Assembly (NCBI GenBank): GCA_022410635.1
Contig: JAJVDF010000135.1
Span: 374,734 to 438,733 of the forward strand
From: Tretioscincus oriximinensis
Taxonomy: Eukaryota > Chordata > Lepidosauria > Squamata > Gymnophthalmidae
Reading direction: 5' to 3'
Length of the DNA stretch: 64,000 nucleotides
Shown here: piece after piece, positions 20,330 to 33,320 of the stretch
How the letters are laid out: each line of letters opens with the position of its first letter
How positions within the stretch are numbered: the first letter of the stretch is position 1
Made by a program: the position numbers and the translations under genes
The notes under the pieces: generated by a model
Seen by the model: only the letters and a program-made list of their open reading frames with translations
Told to the model about the DNA's origin: nothing
Databases searched by the model: none

Positions 20330-21750
20330 ACTGTGAAGCTTATCACTCCTTTTGTTCTGCCTTCCAACCTGCAGTTTTGGGGGATGCCTACTAACCGGCC
20401 CACTGCTTTGATAGTGCTGTTTCTAAACGCCAGGTTAGTCCAGAACAAAACACTGATCATCCATGATTTGATTCTGGTTGAGGGGGCTGACTTGGCATGC
20501 ATGACTGAGACCTGGGTGGACAAACTGGGTGGGCCTAATCCTACCCAACTCTGTTCCCCATGTTACTCAGTGCAGCACTGCTCTAGACCAGTGGGGAAGG
20601 GGTCTTGTGATCCATATTTCTCTGCTACCATTGCATCCTCCAGTAGCTGTCCAGCAGAGAACTTTTGAGTGGTGAATAGCCTGATAAGATCTAGCCCAGG
20701 AGAGTAAGGGCAAAGGCCATCCAATATCTGCTGTGACAAATTTGCAAGGAACTTTGAGAGCAAAGTTGCTCAGATTCATGGACGATTGGGTGCCACACTT
20801 GTGAATAGCCCAGAGGAAGTGTCCAGAGAACCGTCTGGTCCAGTTATCCTGGATCAGCTTCAATTATTGTGGCCTGATGATGTGAACAAGCTACTTATTG
20901 AGGTTCAGCCAATTTCGTGCCCTCTGGATTCTTGCCCTTCCTGGTTTATAAAATTCTGACCAGATGGGTCCAAGAAGTAGTAAATGCTTCCCTGGGGGAT
21001 GTGGTGGACTGCCAGCTCTTAAAGAGGTGGTAGTGCACCCTCTCCTCAAGAGGCCTTCCCTGGACCCAGAAGAGTTAAACAACTACCGCATGGTGGCCAA
21101 CATTCCATTCCTGGGCAAGGCACTGGAGAGGGCCATGGCTGTTCAACTGCAGACATGCTTGAAAGAAACAGATTATCTAGACCCATTTCAATCTGGCTTC
21201 AGGCCTGGCCATGGCACAGAAACTACCTTGGTCACCCTGATTGATAACCTGCTACAGGAGAGGGATGGAGACAATGCCACCCTGTTCATTCTCCTGGACT
21301 TCTCAGCAGCTTTTGATAACATTGACCATGGTATCTTCCTGGAGAGACTAAGGAATTTAGGAGTTGGCAACATGGCATTGCAGTGGTTCTGCTCCTATCT
21401 CCGAGGCCACCTCCAGAGAGTGGTGGTAGGGGAGTCTTGCTCATCACCCTGGGAGTTCAACTGTGAGGTTTCTCAAGGGTTGATCCTCCCCCCCATGCCC
21501 TTTATCATTTACATGAAGCCACTGGGAGAGATAATCAGGAGATTTGGAGTGAAGTGCCATCTATATGCAGATCATACTCAGCTCTATCTTTCTGTTGCAA
21601 CTGAATCAGGAGAGGTGGCTGAAGTGCTTGACAGTGCCTTGAAATAGTAATGGACTGGATGGGGTGGCAATAGATTGAAGCTGAATCTAGACAAGACAGA
21701 GGTACTGTGTGTTGGAGCATCCTGAGTTCATGAAGTGGGGAGGAATCCTG
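20330..21750 (+). mobile_element. L2-type LINE, EN to RT part (interrupted)
   Basis: Encodes pieces of L2 ORF2. An endonuclease segment NARLVQNKTLIIHDL then ACMTETWVDK lies at about 20425-20520. The reverse transcriptase runs from 20964 to 21647 with NNYRMVANIPFLGKALERA, FQSGFRPGHGTETTL and ILLDFSAAFDNIDHG. The catalytic YADD motif is YADH (about 21563-21574), so the enzyme is dead, and the reading frame is broken between EN and RT. The 3' part continues at 22441 after an insertion. Confidence 0.85.
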
Positions 21751-22440
21751 TTGCATCCTGATTATAGCTCATGGGACCTTGGGGCTCCAGGAAGCAGAGT
21801 GGGGACACAGAATAATGAGCTAGTTGCTGCGGCATTGGTCTTGAATATGGTCAACTAGTTCATATTGGCTTTGTGTTACGATAGATTTCCCAGGATACCA
21901 CCAGCACGGCCCTGGAGGACTAAGCCATGTGCTTAGGCTCAGCAGATAGAAAGGGGGGGGGGATGAAGAAACTGAGAGCAAGTTTGCAGGCTGTAACAAA
22001 GAGGCTGTTTAATTTCTGACAGCTGGTATTTAAGCCCCAGCCAGAGGGGGCATGGAGGAAATATTACATCAGGTCAGAAGCTAACACAGTGATTGGAGAA
22101 GGATGTGTTCAAGCAGGTCAGGTGGCCAGAAATCTCCCAAGCTGCTCTTTGTCTGTGACCACTTCCTTTCTCAGAGAGGAAGAGACAGCTGGTTGCAGTC
22201 CTTGCCATGTGCTTTTCCATGTGGTCACCTGCATCTTGGCATGTCCTGGGGTTCAAGAGCAAGGGATTAATCACCATGCAGACAAAGTGACCAGAGCAAA
22301 GATTAGCCTGGTTACTGCTGATCAAATTGATCAGACAGGAATGAAAGGGCAGGAATGAAAGGACAAGCAGACTACTTTTTAAAACACAGGAGAATATCCT
22401 TGCAGCCAAAAGGGCCTTTTGGCTATAGCAGGTTTTCTAC
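21751..22440 (+). mobile_element. LTR-like insertion in the L2
   Basis: About 690 bp interrupts the L2 between its RT region and its C-terminus. On the plus strand it carries CAGCTGGTATTTAAGCCCC (TATA-like, about 22021-22039), matching the box of LTR-like element 2 in opposite orientation. The exact borders and a target duplication are unclear. A G run lies at about 21953-21961. A weakly similar sequence lies at 31640-32165. Confidence 0.4.
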
Positions 22441-23222
22441 AACACCCTGTTCTCGATGGGGTAAAATTGCCCTATAAGGGCCAGGTACAAAATCTGGGGG
22501 TGCTCCTGGACTATGTGCTGACACTTGCAAACCAGGTGGAGGCAGTGGCCAGGAGTGCCTACGTCTACCTACATCTGGTTCGCTAGTTATGGCCACTTTT
22601 GAACAAGCCACAGTAATTCATGCTCTGGTAACTTCTAGATTGGACTATTGTAATGCACTCTATATGGGGCTGCCCTTGAAAATGATTTGGAAGCTGCAAC
22701 TGGTTCAGAATATAGCAACTAGACTGCTGACTGGAACAACTGGCTAAACATATATCACGCTGGTCTTGAAATAGCTGCACTGGCTGCCAAGTGCTACCAA
22801 TCCCAATTCAAGATGTTAAGTTTAACTTATAGGGCCCTAAATAACCTGGGCCCCCAAAATCCCATACCAACCTGCCTGTGCCTTAAGATCTACCGGGGAG
22901 GCCCTCGTGGTTGTACCACCCCTTTCAACGGCAAATGGAGTGGGAACTCAGGGTAGGGCCCTCTCAGTGGTTGCCCCCAGTCTTTGGAATAGTCTCCCCA
23001 TTGAGGTGTGTCTGTCATCATTGATGTCATCATTGATGTATTAATTTAGATTTGAAGGTGCATCTTTTTCACCTGGCCTTTGGCTGAAGAAATGTTATTT
23101 CTCTTCCCACTTTTAGATATTGTTTTATACTGTTTTTAATTATGTCAATTTTGTATTGTTGTTTTTCTTGCTGGCTGCAGGTATAGGGTGTATAAATATA
23201 AATAAATAAATAAACAAACAAA
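22441..23222 (+). mobile_element. L2-type LINE, C-terminus and 3' end
   Basis: Resumes with CCCTGTTCTCGATGGGGTAA and encodes decayed versions of the L2 C-terminal motifs ([12 protein letters not shown] near 22640). It ends with GGTATAGGGTGTATAAATAT and an (AAAT)n tail. This is the 3' half of the copy beginning at 20330. Confidence 0.8.
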
Positions 23223-26200
23223 TGGGGAGAGTATAAAATGGTTGCTCTCAAACTGAACAAGTACAGTATGCAATAAGTGTTTGAGGATTGTCTGTTTGTT
23301 ATACCTAAGCAGTAGGTATGAGTCTTCATGCTGTTCCCAAGAACAAATGGGCACTGCATAAGTGCAAGGACTAGCTCTTATACACCTCTTGCACCATTGC
23401 AGGAGCAAGCACCCAATAAGTAAATCTCAGGTTTGACTTGTGACTTTTTCCTGGAGCTAAATATGGACCCATATTTTCCTCTGGCCACTTGCAGTTACTC
23501 ACAGTTTTGAATTCTGATTGTATGTTAAGATGCTACACTAATCCAAAGATAATGTACTTTAATGGACTTTAAGGAGCAAATTATTCCCTACTGTGTATAT
23601 GAGTAGAGTAATAATACACATTTGATGTGTAGTAAAAACTACCTAAAACACATTAGTGTATGACTGTATTATTCAGCATTACACGTGTCACAACACCTGC
23701 CAATGTGCATTAGCAGATTTGTATTTGCATGTAGGAAATATCTTGCCAGTGATGAGGAAATGACATTACACAGCTGGGATCCAGAGTGTAGTTTTGGAGG
23801 CTTCTCTGGGCACTGCCTCGGCATTCAACAGTGAATGTCAGCATTTCAGCACCTGGACAGATCCGAGATCAGATACTGTATTAGCATTTGTGAAAAGTGT
23901 TAACATCTGCGACAGTACTGCTGTGATTGGCTGCAATGTTATGTGTAAATAGTGAATTGGCATTTGCACAGCAACACACATTAATTCCACTTCTAATTGC
24001 TGAATGCAAGAATGTGTGGCCGTAACTCATCCATAGCAAGCTTATGCGTATTATCTTTTTTTAATCTAAGGCTGCATCCAGACAAGATATTTCTATCACT
24101 ATGATAGTTACATCATGGAGAAGCCCCCTCATGTGCTCACAGAATTTCATGTGCAGACTCCTCCATAATCCCATTTAAAAGCCTCCATATGGCATTTGGT
24201 GGCAGGAACAGGCAGGTGTCACAAAAACTCTGCCAGGTTCCCAGGCAGGACATCTAAGCTTAATTGACTCAGGAAAATTATTGGACATGCAGTGTGATGG
24301 GAATACATTCCAATGTAACAGGAATACACCTTTCTCGCTAGTTTCATATGGGCTGATATGAAATATTATAGGTACATAAGGATGGACCCACAATTGGGTT
24401 ATTCTGGATTTTTTCAAAAATAGTAATTTTAACAATTTATTGGGGTGAGGGTGGGGGGCTAAATACAAAAAGGCCTAAGCTTCTTTAATCAGCACTTCAC
24501 TTTTCCATAAAATCTCAACAGAGCAAAGAAAATGAAGATTAAAAAATCAGTTACAAATAGACAGCAGGTAAGATGTTCATACTAGAATATAATAAGGAAG
24601 GGGATTGATTTTAATACTTGTCTATAACCAAATAGTTTTTGAGAGATGAACTAAGCAAGGAAATGCTAATCCAAAATTACGAGGTCTCTTTGAGAATTGA
24701 GTATTTCAGCCTCATCAAAAGTTACTTAGAAAATATATTCATGTTTTCTATCCTCTCTTACATAACTGATTCTTTTCTTTCTGAGCATTAACCCCCCACC
24801 AACATTCATACCATTGTCTTGTCTAGAAAGAAATGAATTTGCTTAGCATAATGTAGAAGAGACATTGCAGAAATTACGTCTCTTGTGAGAAGTGTATTCA
24901 AACATGTCTTCAGTGATTCCTTTACCATTCAGGGCAATAGCAAAACTCGCAGACTTCACAAGAACAAGATAAACATTTTAATGCAAATTTTGCTGTATAT
25001 TTTGCCACAGCTAGATTCTGAGAGATGCTGACAATAATTGAAATGATCATAAATGGAAGAAGTCCAATGGCATTAGGAAACTGCCTTTTCAGTGCATTTC
25101 AGGAAGGAGGAGGAGGAGAGCTGGATGAGATTTAAGAGTTTTGTAGGTAGTGCTTATATCCTGCACAGGTTTTGAAGGAAATATACTTATATCAGCTTTC
25201 CAAATCAAACTTAAGCCAGTTAAGAACCTGAAGAAGGAGAAGAAAAGGCACTCTTCAAGGTCCTTACAAATAAAGTTCTGCAGATGGAAATAACCGTGGA
25301 AGTCAGTCATGGTAAACTGGAAGGAAGCTGATCTTGGTAATTTGCCTCCTCCATATGCCACTGCTCTTTGCAAAATAAAGTAAATTAGGGTTATGCCAAT
25401 ACCTAGGTAGCACTGAGGGTTGTCCTGTTGTGGTCAGGCTACCCGTAATCCCCAAGAACATCCATGGAGTGCCAAATATTGGTGGCATGGATGAAACAAC
25501 CATTACAGTAACCAATAACATTACCAGTAAAAAGCAAGACTGAAGTGCTGCACCTTTGTTGGCTATGTCAAAGCTTATAATGCTTGGAGCATCTAAAGAA
25601 AAATTACTCTTTTCCACTCCCATTAAGACTGCAAACTGCGGTCCTAGTTTTTCCTGGTAACCTTAGTGTATGATTGCTAAGCAGGGTATGCACAACTACA
25701 AGTTCTTACTTGGGTTTCTTGGGTTTCATCCCCTGTCATTGGGATGAATACACCAGTAGTTCAATTTGAACTGGATCATTAAATCTCAGTTCATATGCAT
25801 CTTTAGTAACCAGCAACAAAAAATCTGAAGAACATAATGATAATTAAAAACTCTATTTAAAGCAATTAAACCAGTGAATGATTCTAAGCAAATAGTGTTA
25901 AGAGATGAGTGCAGTGATGCTTGTTAAGTCTCAAACAGAAGACTTCATAGTTTTGCTTTTCCTCTTACTATATAACATACAGCCTATGTTTGCTTTCAAA
26001 CATAGTGAGCATAGTGAGTCAATGTACCCCAATCATAAATTTTATTTTACTTTTACAGGAATTCCATGGGAAGAAAATATTTTTTTCACCTTGCTTTTCT
26101 TAAGGCTCCTCCTTCTCCTCTTCCACATATCTTCGGTTGTAAAGCTACATTCCCTTTTAAGTATTCAGTAGCATTGGAAGCAATGTCAGCAAACATTGCA

Positions 26201-26519
26201 TGCTTTCTTTACATGTTCAATACAGAAAATAAATACTTATGCTTTATGATAGCAATCCAGAACACACTTTATGCACTTACCATGCTAAATTGGTAACAGT
26301 AAATCCGGATGTGTTTGTCCAGCACACACATGTGTTAAGCAGTTTGGGGCAGCTTTAGAATGAAGGCAGTATTTCCTACATGCTCTTGCAGCCATACCCA
26401 TGTTCACTCAGATCTGATACTCCAAGACAGCACTGCTACAAATATAGTATTAATGTCCTCTATTACTCTTCTAGTTTAAAGAATTCTTTTTATGGATTGG
26501 ATCCTGATTATCATAAACC
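23223..26519. other. Single-copy intergenic sequence
   Basis: About 3.3 kb without a recognised gene. The part 24065-24200 begins AAGGCTGCATCCAGAC, which resembles the start of some hAT remnants but could not be delimited. Confidence 0.4.
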
Positions 26520-26671
26520 TCCTCAGAGGTTCAAGTTTCAGAAAATGGAAGCTCTGTAGAAACCGTCTGGGTAAGAATACAAGGAGAGAAAAACAGAAAG
26601 GACACCATCATGGGAGTTTATTATAGGCCTCCTGGACAAACAGAAAATATGGATGAACTCTTCCTACAACA
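26520..26671 (+). mobile_element. CR1 LINE, endonuclease start (before nested insertion)
   Basis: Encodes the CR1 endonuclease block IMGVYYRPPGQTENMDELF. It is split from the rest of the domain by the palindromic insertion at 26672. The true 5' end is not defined, so the copy is probably 5'-truncated. Confidence 0.75.
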
Positions 26672-26865
26672 ATTTCAGAGAAATAGCCGTGTTAGTCTAG
26701 CAGAAAGTCCAGCAAAGGAGCTAGCAGCACTTTGAGACTAACTTGAGAAAAGTGGTTGGCATAAGCTTTCGTAGACAGGTCTACTTCTTCAGATGCATCT
26801 GAAGAAGTAGACCTGTCTACGAAAGCTTATGCCAACCACTTTTTTCAAGTTAGTCTCAAAGTGCT
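26672..26865 (+). mobile_element. Complete palindromic element with 14-bp target duplication
   Basis: A 194-bp insertion in the CR1 endonuclease region, flanked by the exact 14-bp repeat CTCTTCCTACAACA (26658-26671 and 26866-26879). A 54-bp single arm beginning ATTTCAGAGAAATAGCC is followed by a 140-bp palindrome (26726-26865). Its 70-bp arms differ at one position and its centre is GATGCATC. It has no coding capacity. A 14-bp duplication favours LINE-style retroposition over cut-and-paste. Relatives lie at 15591, 20177, 35253, 37213 and 49478. Confidence 0.88.
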
Positions 26866-29343
26866 CTCTTCCTACAACAGATGACTATGCTCTCAAATAA
26901 ACATGATACAGTGATTATGGGAGATTTTAACTATCCAGACATTTGCTGGGAATCTCTCTTGGGCAAAACTCACGGGTCAACTAAATTTTTATCTTCTCTA
27001 GCTGATAATTTTATCTGCCAAAAAGTGGAAGAAAAACAAGAGGATCCGCTATCCTGGATCTAATTCTTACCAACAAGGAGGAAATGGTTGAGGAAGTAAT
27101 GGTGGCTGGGACCTTGGGCTGCAGTGACCATGCAATCATTGAATTCTAAATAACAAAGTGAGGAAGACCTCAGAGGACTCAGACGTCAAGACTGGATTTC
27201 AGAAGAGCAGATTTTGATGGACTCAGAATGAGGGTAGGAAGAATCCAATGGTTGGAAGTCTTAAAGGACAGAAATGTCAAAGAAGGATGGGAAATCTTGC
27301 GAAATGAGATTCTAGAAGCACAATCTTTAACAATTCCCCAAAGAAGGAAACATGGGAAGCATCTAAGGAGGCCACTGTGGTTGAACCCAAATCTTAATAA
27401 CTTATTAAAAAGGAAAAAAATACTGTTTATGAAATGGAAGAAGGGGAACATTTCTAAGGAAGAATATATGGCAGTCTGCAGTAATTGTAGGGCAAGTGTC
27501 AGAAAAGCTAAAGCTGAATATGAACTGAGTCTTGCAAGGCATGTAAAAAGCAATAATAAAGGATTTTGGGGGTACGTCAAAAGAAAAAGAAAAACTAAAG
27601 ATGCTATAGGAGTTCTACAGAGGGAAAATGGTGAAATGATCAAAAAGAATACTGAGAAAGCTGAACTTCTGAACACTTATTTTGCAACTGTTTTTTCTGA
27701 AAAAGGACATATAACAACAGCTGGCCTTCATTCTGCTATTGAAGGAATAAAAGAATCAAAACACTTAATAAACAGATAAAAGGTGAGGGAACTCTTAGCT
27801 AATTTAAATGAATTCAAATCTCCAGGCCCAGATGAACTACATCCCAGGGTACTGAAGGAACTACCAGAAGTAATAGCGGAACCACTTGCAGTGGTCTTTG
27901 GAAATTCATGGACAACAGGAGATGTCCCAGTAGAATGGAGAAGGGCAAATATTGTCCCTATCTTCAAAAAGNGTAAAAAGGTGGAACCGGGAAACTACAG
28001 GCCTGTGAGTCTGACTTCAGTACCAGGAAAGCTCCTTGAACAAGTTATAAAGAAGCATGTATGCCAGCACTTGGATAGGAATGCAGTAATTAACCAGAGC
28101 CAACATGGATTTGTAACAAACAAGTCATGCCAGACTAATCTAATTTCCTTCTACGACAGAATTACCAAATGGGTTGATCNGGGAAATGCAGTAGATGTGG
28201 TATATCTTGACTTCAGTAAAGCATTTGACAAAGTAACTCATTCCTTCCTTATTGAAAAAATGGTCAAGTATGGGATTGACAAAACAACAGTTAGATGGAT
28301 TGAAAACTGGCTTAGTGGTCGTACTTAGAGAGTGATAGTAAATGGTTGCACGTCCAATTGAAGGAATGTTTCAAGTGGAGTACCACAGGGATCTGTCCTG
28401 GGCCCAATGCTGTTTAACATGTTTATAAATGATCTAGATGAAGGAATTGAAGGAAAACTTATCAAATTTGCTGATGACACAAAACTAGGCGGTGTTGCTA
28501 ATACTAAACAAGATAGCGATAGGATTCAAAAAGATCTAGACAAGCTGGAACAATGGGCTGAAACTAACAGAATGGTATTTAACAGAGAGAAATGCAAGAT
28601 CCTACATCTGGGCAAAAATAATGAAAACAGCACATATAGAATAGCAGGAATATGTCTGAGCAGCAGCACAGGTGAGAAGGACCTGGGCATTTTGGTAGAT
28701 CACAGATTAAACAGTCAACAGTGTGAAGCAGCTGCAAAAAAGGCAAACACAATCCTGGGATGTATCAAGAGGGGCATAGAATCTCGCTCACGTGAAGTAA
28801 TTATTTCTCTCTACAGTACTTTAGTAAGACCACACTTGGAATACTGTGTTCAATTCTGGGGGCCCCAATTTAAAAAGGACATTGATAAACTAGAGCAAGT
28901 ACAAAAGAGAGTTATAAGGATGTTGAGTGGTCTGGAAACCATGTCCTATGAGGAACGGTTAAAGGATCTGGGGATGGTTAGTCTGCAAAANAGAAGACTG
29001 ACAGGAGACTTGATAGCTGTCTACAAATATCTGAAGGGCTGTCACAGAGCAGTGGGATCAGCACTGTTCTCATTAGCACATGGAAGGACTAGAAACAATG
29101 GAATGAAACTGCAAGGGAGTAGATTTAGATTAAATATCAGAAAAAAACTTTCTAACAGTCAGTGTGATAAACCAGTGGAACAGTTTGCCACAGGGGGTGG
29201 TGAGTTCGCCGTCACTGGAAGTCTTCAAACAGACTGGACAGTCACCAGTCTGGGATGGTTTAATGAATCCTGCATTGAGCAGGGGGTTGGACCCGATGAC
29301 CCTGGAGGTCCCTTCCAACTCTATGATTCCATGATTCTATCAT
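26866..29343 (+). mobile_element. CR1 LINE, ORF2 and 3' end
   Basis: The longest LINE here. Endonuclease motifs: MGDFNYPDICWE (about 26917) and CSDHAIIEF (about 27120). Reverse transcriptase: IFKK then GNYRPVSLTSVPGKLLEQV (about 27961-28045), VVYLDFSKAFDKV (about 28200) and an intact FADDTKLGG (28467). The C-terminal AAKKANTILGCIKRGIESRS and LVRPHLEYCVQFWGPQ follow. It ends GGTCCCTTCCAACTCTATG plus ATTCTATG units, the hallmark CR1 3' end. A frame change after the endonuclease, stops near 27778 and 28327, and three Ns (27972, 28180, 28991) break the ORF. Confidence 0.93.
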
Positions 29344-31138
29344 TAGTCCCATGCAGACAATATGGTTTCTTAAGCTCTTCAAACTTGGTCTCTCACAACG
29401 TGTATAAAGGTCCTAAATTTGGTTTTAAATTTAAACTAAACCAAAAGAAATGTCAGTGCGTATCTCTGTTCAACACCCAATGATTCTTGGTATGAATTAG
29501 GACTCGATTGAAGCATTCTTCAAAAAAATCATTGATCTTCCAATTCATATACAGTATCATCATCACTGGATCTTACTGTTTTTCAGGAAACCTCATTCTC
29601 AAAATCTATTGAAATGCACTGCCTTGTTTTCATCAGTTGATGACTGCTGGTGCTAAATAAACTTTGAATGAAATAGTATCTTTTAAATTAGCTTTCTAGT
29701 TTTTTCATTCCTTTGATATACATGAAAAGGAGAAACAAAATGAACTGTACTTAATAAGCTCTGTAATGACTTATGTGTTCCTTATAAGTAGGCTGTTTCT
29801 ATTAATTAGAATATAGATTGCATTTTCAATAGGTCTACTTCCTGTAGACCTGGACAAGCATGAGGAAAATGGAGATGAAGGTGGTCATAACTGTGCAGTA
29901 AAGATAATGTGTCCTGTTCATTTTTGCATAATCAGTAAAGAGATTGTAGCATCTCAGGAGAGCTTATTTTTCTTAAAACCTTTGATGCTACTTTGTCTAT
30001 GGGCATTTTTACTTAAATATGCAGCATTTGACCTGCAGTAAATATACAGTTGTGCCACAAATAAAACATTCTCTAGATAATATTGGAGAGCCCTGGAATC
30101 TGAGGTCCTTTCTGAACTGCTTTGTCAGGATCCAAAACAGTGGGCTTGGACAAATAAATTTCATTGCTTTAGACAAAAGCAAAGAGTGCTATGAACTAGC
30201 AATGTCTGTATGTCAACACTAATACAGACCCCATTTCGTCAACCACATTAGTGCACCGCCAAATGCCCCCCAACTCTAAACATAGCTCTCCATGTCTCCT
30301 TGTTCCAGACCAAGTCTAGTAGACCCAAACCTTGATGTCTATTAGTGACCCAATGGAAAGAGCTGTATTCCACATGATATATGGATGGAAAGCTCTTCGT
30401 GCATTTGCTGGTAAGGAAATCCAGTAAGGGGGTAGAAAGGTTCTCAGCCTCCTAAAGAAATCCCTAAAGAAATTTAGAAATAATACTTTTGTAGCTAGTA
30501 GATGATAGAGGCCCCAGCAAACTATCAAGGATGTCTGACAGTCTAGGTGGAATGCCACTAATGTATTAGTATTTCCTCAGCCACTCCTGAATTAATTTTC
30601 CCTTTTTCTTTCTTTTTTACTTTATGTGAATCCAGATAGAAATTTAAAACAATATATGTTTTTAAAAGAAAAAAAATAATTCCTAAAATTGGAGGGTAGT
30701 GGGAGGAATAATATCATACAAATTTCAATGAAATAGTAAAATAAATGTCCGTAAGAATTATTTCCACTTTCCATTTTTTTATTTCCATACTGCTTTCCAA
30801 ATAAAAAATAAAAACTGCTGAAGGCAGCTTACAATAAAAAGAGGGGGTGACATAAAACACACACAAAAATACAATATATAGCATAATGCATAATAATAAT
30901 TATAAAATTGAACACAATATCAAATAATATATTTTAAAATTACAAAAATGCAAAACAAAAAATAAATATTTCCTTGGGGAATTGTAGGGCCCCAAGTATT
31001 GATGGTTTAGCTCAATAAAAGTAGGAGTTCAGAGTAGTAGATGCACTTCTGTGATGAAGTACCTCTTCTAGAGCCACAGTGCCTAATCAGGCAGGAGACA
31101 CAACCAGAGAACTGTGTGGTTGCTGTAACTCAAGCTTC
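29344..31138. other. Single-copy intergenic sequence
   Basis: No gene. A decayed LINE/SINE tail in reverse orientation may lie at 30775-30850 (CTGCTTTCCAAA, GGCAGCTTACAA). Confidence 0.4.
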
Positions 31139-31375
31139 CTCAGGAACATATTTATCTTATTTATTTATTTATTTATTTATTCATTTATTTATTTATTCAT
31201 TTATACTTATACCAAGCCCTATATCTGAAGGTCTCAGGGCAGCCAAACAGTAAAACATCAATACAAAATTAAAACAGTATAAAACAATATCTAAAAGTAG
31301 GGTCAGAGATGACATTTCTTCAGCCAAAGGCCAGCTAAAAGAGGTGCATCTTCAAGGATCTTCTAAAACCATACA
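31139..31375 (-). mobile_element. L2-type LINE 3' end
   Basis: On the reverse strand it matches the 3' end of the L2 at 23040-23222: AAGATGCACCTCTTTTAGCT, GGCCTTTGGCTGAAGAAATG, then the tail and a long TTTA/TTCA microsatellite (31139-31203 on the plus strand). Confidence 0.8.
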
Positions 31376-31639
31376 TCTTCCAGCACAGTTTCCAGACATT
31401 CCCTAAAATGGCTCTTGCTCAGTCTGAAGAGATATTAATATTAGAGCCATCCTCCATCCTTCCTTTTAGAAATAGGACTTAGAAATATTCCCACTAAAAG
31501 ACAAATATAGTCTGTTCATATACAGAGAGGAAAATGCATTGGAAATGGGAAAAAGCATCTGAAATATTTCTATTGCCTCAATGACTCATTGCTTCAATGA
31601 CTGGTAAGTTTCCGGGAGCAGCTACCTTTAACGCTCCTG
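31376..31639. other. Single-copy intergenic sequence
   Basis: Nothing recognised. Confidence 0.35.
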
Positions 31640-32165
31640 TGCACTAGGAGACATTGCCACATGTCTCTTTAAGGGACATGGGAGCCAGGTGTGATTGTAG
31701 GCTAGAGAGATCACAGCCTGGCTGGGGGTCTGCTATAGAGAGAGCAGACGAAAAGTGGAAAGTTTAGAAGTCTGTTGTGAAAATAACCACACAGATGGAA
31801 GCATGGTTTACTTCAGGAAAGGAAAAGAGGAACCAAGATTGTTGTGGCCAGGTCTTTTAAAACCTCCCTTCCAGGAGGAGTTACAGGAAGTCAGCTGGTA
31901 CAAACAAACCTTCAAGGTTCATTTCCTGACTGTATTTCCACCATGTGGCTAGCAGAACACCATCCACCATTGTTCAGAGAAGCCCTTGCACAACCACAGC
32001 CAGAAAGGAAGTCAAAGATTAGCCAAGTTACTATTGACAAAAGGGCTGGGCTGGGGTTTTACAAAGATGGCAAAAAATGGTTAGACAGGGATGCAAAGTA
32101 GAAAGCAAACTACAAGTTGAAATTACAGGCTGGAACAGTAACTTTAAGCAATAGCAAATAAATTT
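31640..32165 (+). mobile_element. Possible LTR-like repeat
   Basis: Shares scattered blocks with the insertion at 21751-22440 (AAAGATTAGCC followed by GTTACT, and a GGAGG-rich block after a TTTTAAAACC TATA-like motif). The match is patchy and could be another repeat class; borders are approximate. Confidence 0.25.
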
Positions 32166-32837
32166 CTCTATATTACAAACTATAGAATATTAATAGAGAG
32201 GCTTGAATTATGAAATAACATTTATAGGCATGAAGAAATGCAACTGCTACCAAGCACCATGAAATCTGTAAACAGGAACTGTAAATTGGAAGCAGACTTA
32301 CAGTATAGCTAGCATTCACATCCTGGATTTTATGTCTATATAAAACCATGCATGTTCTGTTGGTTATAATGTACAGTGTCATCAGTTCAAAGCTGTTCAT
32401 CATAATATTGATCTCAGTTTTATTAGTCATCTTTAAGTGTAATGACTGACTGTTCATATAAGGATCAGCATATATAATAATTCAATGAGGATGCATATGT
32501 TATGTCAGTATGGCTTTGATTATAGCTTGACATACTCTTCCAGATGCATATTCTTGGACTGCATCCTGAGTATTCCACTACATAATCACCTATGCCAAAT
32601 TTTGGTCCAGTTAGGTTAAACTGGTACATGTGAATGTGCATGGATGTGTGCACAAGATTTCCCAGGTTGTTGGAGTCCATGAGGGAATTTTTAATGTTAA
32701 AGTTCTGTAGCTGAAAAATCCAAAACCTATATTAATAACTATGCACATTAAAGTCATAGCAATATTAAACCATTCCAATATATTACCAAAGCAATAAAAG
32801 TATCAGAGCAATAAAATACAAATTAACAATAATACAT
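32166..32837. other. Single-copy intergenic sequence
   Basis: AT-rich, no gene recognised. Confidence 0.4.
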
Positions 32838-33320
32838 TAGAATCATAGAATCATAAAATTATAGAGTTGGAAGGGACCTTCAGAGTCATCGGGTCCAACC
32901 CACTGCTCAATGCAGGATTCATTAAACCATCCCAGACAGATGACTGTCCAGTCTCTGTTTGAAGATTTCCATTGGTTTATCACCCTTACTGTTAGAAAGG
33001 TTTTTTTGATATCTAATCTAAATCTACTCCCTTGCAGTTTCATCCCATTTTTCTAGTCCTTCCATGTGCCAACAAGAACAACACTGATCCCTTTGCTCTG
33101 TGACAGCCCTTCAGATTATTTGTAGACAGCTGTCAGGTCTCCTCTCTTTTGCAGACTAAACATCCCTAGATCCTCATAGGACATGGTTTTCATGCCACAC
33201 GCCATCCTTGTAACTCTCTTTTGAACTTGCTCTAGTCTATCAATGTCCTTTTAAAATTGGGTCCCCCAGAACTGAACACAGTATTCCAAGTGTGTCTTAC
33301 CAAAGTACTGTAAAGATGAA
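32838..33320 (-). mobile_element. CR1 LINE 3' end
   Basis: Begins with AGAATCATAGAATCATAAAA and GAGTTGGAAGGGACCT, the reversed CR1 terminus. It runs into the ORF2 C-terminus (the reverse complement of the 28830-29330 region). 5'-truncated. Confidence 0.9.

Noticed and set aside
24065..24200. Possible hAT remnant starting AGGCTGCATCCAGAC
   Set aside because: No matching inverted end or target duplication could be found.
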